A DNA stretch of 39,908 nt from Bacillota bacterium (GTDB lineage: Bacteria; Bacteroidota; Bacteroidia; Bacteroidales; Bacteroidaceae), in contig JAMPFD010000017.1 of assembly GCA_023664625.1 (NCBI GenBank), positions 1 through 39,908 of the forward strand, given 5' to 3'. Made by a program: the position numbers and the translations under genes. Under the pieces are notes generated by a model. The model did no database searches, had not been told where the DNA came from, and was given only the letters and a program-made list of their open reading frames with translations. Shown here in pieces: positions 33,737 to 39,908 of this stretch. How positions within the stretch are numbered: position 1 is the first letter of the stretch; each line of letters opens with the position of its first letter.

Positions 33737-36700
33737 ATGAAAAAGATTTTAGGACTGGACCTCGGAACCACCAGCATAGGCTGGGCTATAGTAAACGAAG
33801 CTGAAAATGAAGGCGAAGAATCATCCATCATAAGATTAGGAGTGAGGGTAAATCCGCTTACAACAGACGAATCATCTAACTTTGATAAAGGGAAAAGTAT
33901 TGAAACAAATGTTGCAAGGCGCATTAAACGTTCCACACGTCGTAATCTACAACGCTATAAACTACGCCGTGAAGCCTTGCACAGACTACTAAAAGAACAT
34001 GGATTCATTACCGATGAAAGTATATTATCCGAGCATGGCAACAGAACGACATTCGAGACATATCGGTTAAGGGCTAAAGCTGTTACAGAAGAAATAAGCC
34101 TTGAAGAACTATCCCGTGTACTTTTAATGATAAACAAAAAGCGTGGTTACAAAAGCAGCAGGAAAGCAAAGGGGAACGAAGATGGGAAGCTGATAGATGG
34201 CATGGAGGCAGCAAAACTCCTATATGATAATGGACTCACGCCCGGTGAACTGTGTCTAAACCTATTAAAGAGCGGAAAGGGCATTCTTCCAGACTTCTAC
34301 CGTTCCGACTTGCAAAACGAGCTAAACAGAGTCTGGAGATTTCAATCCCAATTCTATCCTGACCTCCTTACAGAATTGGTTAAAGAAGAAATTACCGGTA
34401 AAAACAAGTCACAGACATGGGCAATATTGGCTAAGCATTTCGTATGGAAGAGCACATTTACAGAATGGGACAACGAAAATAGCTGCAATAAAACTATTGA
34501 AAAAGAGTCCAAGTTGACGGGAATAAAACGTGAAAAGAAAGGGCATGACAAGAAAATAGAAAATTACGAATGGAGGAAACTGGCTCTGACAGAAAAGATG
34601 GAACCAGAGAAATTGGCTATTGTCATTCAGGAAATCAACGGGGAAATACATTCTTCAAGCGGATATTTAGGAGGCATAAGCGACCGTAGTAAAAGTCTCT
34701 ACTTTAACAATCTCACTGTAGGACAAGCCCTAATGCAAACCTTAGATGCCAATCCACATGCAAGCTTGAAAAACATGGTATACTATCGCCAAGACTATCT
34801 TGCCGAGTTTGAAGCCATCTGGCGTAAGCAAACAGAATTTCATAAGGAACTTACCGAAGAACTTAAGCATGAGATTAGGGATATAATCATATTTTATCAA
34901 CGTCGTTTGAAAAGCCAAAAATCCCTCATAAACCTATGCGAATTTGAAAGGAAAGACTGTAATATAATAGCCAAAGACGGAAAATCAAAAACCATAGTCA
35001 TTGGCAGAAAAGTCATTCCGCGCTCCTCACCACTATTTCAGGAATTTAAGATTTGGCAGACACTTAATAACATTGTTGTTTCACTCAACGATCGCAAGCC
35101 CAGAAAACACAAAAGGGCAGAACATACCCCATCATTGTTTGACAATATAGATGATACTGATTTCCTGCAAGTTTGCGGTAAAAGGTATCTCACACAAGAT
35201 GAGAAGAAGAAAGTTGCCGAAGAATTGTCAATACGCGATAAGATGAGCAAAACTGAAATTCTAAAGCTTCTTTTTGACAATCCATCACAATTAGAATTGA
35301 ATTTCAAGAGCATTGACGGCAATAAGACCGGCTGGCAACTGTATAGTGCATTCAGAAATATATTGGAACTTTCCGGACATGAACCTATCTCCATAAAATC
35401 TCCGGCACACAAAATAAAAGAACAAATCAGCGAAGTTTTCTCCGCGTTAAAATGGAATACTAATATCCTGGATTTCAATTCGCAGTTCCCATTGGACAGC
35501 CAAGATCAATACCGTTTATGGCATCTGCTCTACTCATTCGAGGGAGACAACACACCTACAGGAGAAGGTAAGCTCATAGAAAAAGTTGCTCAATTGTGCG
35601 GAATGGAAAAAGAGTATGCAAAGGCTATCACCGCCATATCCTTTATCAATGACTATGGAAGTCTAAGTGCCAAAGCAATTGCGAAGATCATGCCATATCT
35701 AAAAGACGGCAATCAATATGATGTGGCATGTGGATATGCCGGTTACCGTCATTCAGCATCTTCATTGACAAAAGATGAAATATGTGACAAAACATTAAAA
35801 GACTATTTGGAGATACTGCCGAAAAACAGTCTGCGCAACCCTGTTGTTGAGAAAATTCTCAATCAGATGGTAAATGTTGTCAATGAAATCATCAATACAT
35901 ATGGACGTCCTGACGAAATAAGAGTTGAACTGGCACGGGAACTGAAGAAGAATCAAAAGGAAAGAGATGAACTGTCAAGGTCCGTCGCCAGGGCAACAAA
36001 AGAGCATGAGGGTGTGCGTGCTTTATTGCAGAGTGATTTTGGAATACAATGTCCTACACGCAATGACATCATCCGTTACCGATTATACGAAGAATTGAGG
36101 CCTAACGGACATAAGACATTATACTCCGACACATATATTCCCAAAGAGAAACTGTTCAGCAAAGAGTTCGATATAGAGCATATAATCCCTAAAGCAAGAT
36201 TATTTGATGACTCTTTTTCCAATAAGACACTTGAAGCCAGAAGTGTCAATATAGAAAAAGGCAATAAGACTGCCTACGACTTTGTGCTGGAAAAATATGG
36301 AGAAGAAGGATTGGAACGCTATTTGAAAAAATGTGAAGATCTGTTTTCTGACAAGAAGACAAAACTGAGAAAACTTAAGATGCAGGAAAGCGAAATTCCT
36401 GACGACTTCATCGAAAGGGATCTGCGAAACACACAATACATTGCTAAACGTGCTTTGGCAATGCTTGGAGAGATATGCCGGCGAGTTGTTGCGACGACAG
36501 GTTCCATAACGGACCAACTGCGTAATGACTGGCAACTGGTAGACGCGATGAAAGAACTCAACTGGGAAAAATACAGTGCTCTGGAACTTGTAGAATATCA
36601 TCAAGACAGAAACGGCCGACAAACAGGACGCATAAAAGATTGGACAAAACGCAATGACCATCGCCACCACGCCATGGACGCTCTGACTGTTGCCTTTACA

Positions 36701-38029
36701 AAAGATGTATTCATTCAATATTTCAACAATAAAAACGCCAGCAACATACCTAACACAAATGAATATGCTATCAAAACAAAATATTTTGACAATGGCAAGG
36801 CTGTTGCTCCAATACCATTACAACGATTCAGGACCGAAGCGAAGAAACATCTTGCCAATATCCTGATTTCCATAAAAGCTAAAAACAAAGTGGTGACTCT
36901 GAATGTAAACAAAACCAAGGCAAAAGGGAAGGAAAGAAACCTAAAAGTACAACAGACACCACGCGGACAGCTACATCTTGAAACTCTTTATGGCAGCCAC
37001 AAAGAATATTCCATAAAAGAAGAAAAAGTAAACGCTTCCTTTGATGAGGCAAAGATAATGACAGTCACCAGTCCTGCCTACAGAGCTGCATTACTTTGGC
37101 GCTTACAGCAATATGGCAATGATTCCAAAAAGGCTTTTACGGGCAAGAATGCATTGGAGAAAAATCCTATATGGCTGGACAATGACAAAACAATATCTGT
37201 ACCTATCAGAGTAAAGACATCGACCCTCTGCACTGTATATACCATACGCAAACCGATAGACGAGACATTAAGAGTTGACAAAGTTGTAGACTTAGGTGTG
37301 CGAAAGATACTGCAAGAACGTATTGAACGATACAATGGGGATGCAAAAAAGGCCTTCGCTAATTTAGAGGAAGACCCTATATGGCAAAATAAAGAGAAAG
37401 GAATAAAACTGAAGCGTGTAACTATTTACGGCATCAGTAACGCACAGGCTATCCACGAAAAGAGAAATAAAGACGGCCGGTTTCTACTTGACGAAAACGG
37501 CAACCGTATTCCTGTTGATTTTGTCAATACCGGTAATAACCACCATGTGGCTATATATCAAAAACCAGTATCTGACAAAAAAGGTGCACATGTCTACAAC
37601 GATGATGGCACACTCAAATACGAACTGGAAGAAAGAGTTGTCTCTTTCTATGAAGCTGTAGCACGCGTAAATCAAGGGCTGCCTGCTGTTGATAAAGAAT
37701 ATAAGAGCAGCGAAGGCTGGAAATTTCTCTTTACTATGAAGCAGAATGAATATTTTGTATTTCCAAACGAAGCAACAGGATTTGATCCAAAGGAGATTGA
37801 CCTGATGAATCCGAATAACTATGCAATTATAAGTCCCAATTTGTTCAGAGTGCAAAAATTCTCATCAAAGTACTATGTATTTAGACAGCATCTTGAAACG
37901 AATGTTGAAGAAAGAAAAGAATTGCAAAATATTACCTGGAAACGAATAAATTCATTTTCCGTTATTGATAAAATTGTCAAAGTCCGTATAAACCATATCG
38001 GTCATATTGTGCATGTTGGCGAGTATTAA
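33737..38029 (+). CDS. cas9: Cas9 RNA-guided endonuclease (type II-C)
   Basis: 1430 residues, similar in length to long Bacteroidetes Cas9 proteins. RuvC-I contains Asp8 (LGLDLGTTSIGWA). The arginine-rich bridge helix is at about 55-77 (ARRIKRSTRRNLQRYKLRR). RuvC-II has Glu731 (RVELARE). The HNH motif is DIEHIIP with His815, followed by the asparagine-containing NIEKGNK. RuvC-III has HHAMDAL with His978 and Asp981. All nuclease residues are present, so the enzyme should be active. The absence of csn2 or cas4 and the cas9-cas1-cas2 order indicate type II-C. No Shine-Dalgarno sequence is seen, which is usual in this phylum. Confidence 0.97.
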   Translation: MKKILGLDLGTTSIGWAIVNEAENEGEESSIIRLGVRVNPLTTDESSNFDKGKSIETNVARRIKRSTRRNLQRYKLRREALHRLLKEHGFITDESILSEHGNRTTFETYRLRAKAVTEEISLEELSRVLLMINKKRGYKSSRKAKGNEDGKLIDGMEAAKLLYDNGLTPGELCLNLLKSGKGILPDFYRSDLQNELNRVWRFQSQFYPDLLTELVKEEITGKNKSQTWAILAKHFVWKSTFTEWDNENSCNKTIEKESKLTGIKREKKGHDKKIENYEWRKLALTEKMEPEKLAIVIQEINGEIHSSSGYLGGISDRSKSLYFNNLTVGQALMQTLDANPHASLKNMVYYRQDYLAEFEAIWRKQTEFHKELTEELKHEIRDIIIFYQRRLKSQKSLINLCEFERKDCNIIAKDGKSKTIVIGRKVIPRSSPLFQEFKIWQTLNNIVVSLNDRKPRKHKRAEHTPSLFDNIDDTDFLQVCGKRYLTQDEKKKVAEELSIRDKMSKTEILKLLFDNPSQLELNFKSIDGNKTGWQLYSAFRNILELSGHEPISIKSPAHKIKEQISEVFSALKWNTNILDFNSQFPLDSQDQYRLWHLLYSFEGDNTPTGEGKLIEKVAQLCGMEKEYAKAITAISFINDYGSLSAKAIAKIMPYLKDGNQYDVACGYAGYRHSASSLTKDEICDKTLKDYLEILPKNSLRNPVVEKILNQMVNVVNEIINTYGRPDEIRVELARELKKNQKERDELSRSVARATKEHEGVRALLQSDFGIQCPTRNDIIRYRLYEELRPNGHKTLYSDTYIPKEKLFSKEFDIEHIIPKARLFDDSFSNKTLEARSVNIEKGNKTAYDFVLEKYGEEGLERYLKKCEDLFSDKKTKLRKLKMQESEIPDDFIERDLRNTQYIAKRALAMLGEICRRVVATTGSITDQLRNDWQLVDAMKELNWEKYSALELVEYHQDRNGRQTGRIKDWTKRNDHRHHAMDALTVAFTKDVFIQYFNNKNASNIPNTNEYAIKTKYFDNGKAVAPIPLQRFRTEAKKHLANILISIKAKNKVVTLNVNKTKAKGKERNLKVQQTPRGQLHLETLYGSHKEYSIKEEKVNASFDEAKIMTVTSPAYRAALLWRLQQYGNDSKKAFTGKNALEKNPIWLDNDKTISVPIRVKTSTLCTVYTIRKPIDETLRVDKVVDLGVRKILQERIERYNGDAKKAFANLEEDPIWQNKEKGIKLKRVTIYGISNAQAIHEKRNKDGRFLLDENGNRIPVDFVNTGNNHHVAIYQKPVSDKKGAHVYNDDGTLKYELEERVVSFYEAVARVNQGLPAVDKEYKSSEGWKFLFTMKQNEYFVFPNEATGFDPKEIDLMNPNNYAIISPNLFRVQKFSSKYYVFRQHLETNVEERKELQNITWKRINSFSVIDKIVKVRINHIGHIVHVGEY

Positions 38030-38044
38030 TGCTCCGTTTTTTAT

Positions 38045-38073
38045 AAGGTGTTGCATGATGAATGCAGCACCTT
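38045..38073 (+). terminator. Hairpin between cas9 and cas1
   Basis: A 12-bp stem with one G-T pair (38045-38056 with 38062-38073) closes a GATGA loop, followed by TCTATTTAT. It lies 15 bp after the cas9 stop and 29 bp before cas1, so it may limit read-through from cas9 into cas1-cas2. Confidence 0.65.
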
Positions 38074-38102
38074 TCTATTTATAACAACTTATCTTTTACC
38101 AC

Positions 38103-39384
<1,282 letters not shown>

Positions 39385-39794
39385 TGATGCCGAGAACAGA
39401 ATCCGTCAAGGGGATCCATATCTAACTATTTTTTAGCCATTTACGAAACGTTTTGTAAAAGGTAAGGCTTTTATTATGCAAAATGTTACCTTTTACCATG
39501 TTAGAGATAATCTTTTACATAATAAAGCCTTACCTTTTACACAAGCATCTCTTATGTCATTGTTTTTTAATAGCTTAACAAGGTTCTAAATATACAAACT
39601 GTTGGCAGCAACACTACCCGCAACATCTCTACGGATACAAAAAAACAAAATATGCGACGAATGATATGACTTGCCGCACATTTTGTTTGGAATTTATTCA
39701 AAAAGCCCTTGTATTATCACTTTTCCTCCGTTGCAACACTTACAATCTTTATTTCCTGCGACCACTCCTGACGGTGGGACGCTCCGTTCTTCGG
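39385..39794. other. Non-coding region after cas2, no CRISPR repeat visible
   Basis: No direct repeat matching the expected GTTGTG-type CRISPR repeat is visible, and no repeated 30-50-nt units with unique spacers. The region holds the third palindromic array (39457-39540) and AT-rich sequence. Short open frames (for example 39666-39857) have no convincing coding features. Confidence 0.6.
39457..39540. repeat. Tandem palindromic repeat array, locus 3 (22-bp period)
   Basis: Four units (AAAAGGTAAGGCTTTT, AAAATGTTACCTTTT, AGAGATAATCTTTT, AAAGCCTTACCTTTT) with the central dinucleotide at about 39461, 39484, 39506 and 39527. This is the most diverged of the three arrays; the outer units are nearly inverted copies of one another, so the whole array can fold. 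Confidence 0.75.
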
Positions 39795-39908
39795 CTACTC
39801 TTTCATCACCAGACTGCAACGGATGGTTTTCAGGCCGTCAAGGCGCAAATCGCCTGAAGAGGAAACATAGACCAATTCTTCATCGCTCTTTTCCACCGTA
39901 AGCTGCGT
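39795..39908 (-). CDS. 3' end of a gene running off the window
   Basis: A minus-strand frame is open from the window edge (39908) to a TAG at 39797-39795, encoding 37 residues that begin TQLTVEKSDEELVYVSSSG and end IRCSLVMKE. The composition is that of a normal soluble protein and better than the plus-strand frames across it. The start and most of the gene lie beyond the window; no family can be named. Confidence 0.45.
   Translation of the reverse strand, partial: TQLTVEKSDEELVYVSSSGDLRLDGLKTIRCSLVMKE

Noticed and set aside
39457..39540. CRISPR array after cas2
   Set aside because: The units are 22-bp palindromes with no separate spacers, match intergenic arrays elsewhere in the window and do not pair with the tracrRNA anti-repeat.
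39666..39901. Plus-strand open frames at the right edge
   Set aside because: The minus-strand frame from 39908 to 39795 has more natural protein composition; the plus frames have no recognisable domain.

Overview
The window looks like a chromosomal piece of a Bacteroidales bacterium, most likely Prevotella or a close relative. The evidence is a DUF4293 / RNA polymerase omega / BamD block, a moxR-DUF58-bat (aerotolerance) operon, recurrent Bacteroidetes-type promoters (TTTG, 19-20 nt, TAnnTTTG), moderate to low GC, and a long Bacteroidetes-type Cas9. Species assignment is inference; no rRNA or tRNA gene was recognised.

Layout. 1-860: a small secreted protein and a bidirectional terminator. 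1035-2703 (minus): DUF4293, omega-like subunit, BamD. 2867-7449 (plus): uvrB, an NhaC-type antiporter, gluQ. 7450-8135: non-coding DNA with a 22-bp-period palindromic repeat array lying between two ~65-bp direct repeats. 8136-10040 (minus): three envelope-type genes, of which one carries a nonsense codon and another a frameshift. 10075-12860 (minus): a tandem ABC ATPase, ruvC and a metallo-hydrolase. 12914-21153 (minus): the moxR/DUF58/bat operon, in which BatB is fused to BatC and BatD to BatE. 21230-22678 (minus): HtrA/DegP protease. 23100-23200: second repeat array. 23241-24978: a polyferredoxin-type membrane protein divergent from oxyR. 24984-28204 (plus): a frameshifted HAD hydrolase, a YgbA_NO protein, a metallo-hydrolase/GNAT fusion, a broken RNase H-like gene and a DEDDh exonuclease. 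28241-29186 (minus): a nested palindrome and three small AT-rich genes, one resembling a truncated ADP-ribosyltransferase domain. 29234-30283 (minus): PH-domain protein and rlmH. 30510-33591 (plus): phosphohexomutase, a conserved hypothetical protein and a nitrilase-family amidase. 33590-39384: a type II-C CRISPR-Cas locus. 39450-39545: third repeat array. 39795-39908: the end of a minus-strand gene.

The CRISPR locus has cas9, cas1 and cas2 on the plus strand. A candidate tracrRNA gene lies on the minus strand just upstream of cas9, with its own promoter, anti-repeat, short nexus-like hairpin and a terminator that folds well only on that strand. No CRISPR array is visible in the 520 bp after cas2, so it lies beyond the window, elsewhere, or has been lost.

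Four genes in the window carry clear frame or stop disruptions, several next to short homopolymers. They could be real decay or errors in the assembly; the sequence alone cannot decide. The best candidates for something undescribed are the tracrRNA/array arrangement, the 22-bp-period palindromic arrays seen at three loci, the catalytically degenerate RNase H-like protein encoded with an exonuclease, and the small ADP-ribosyltransferase-like cluster.
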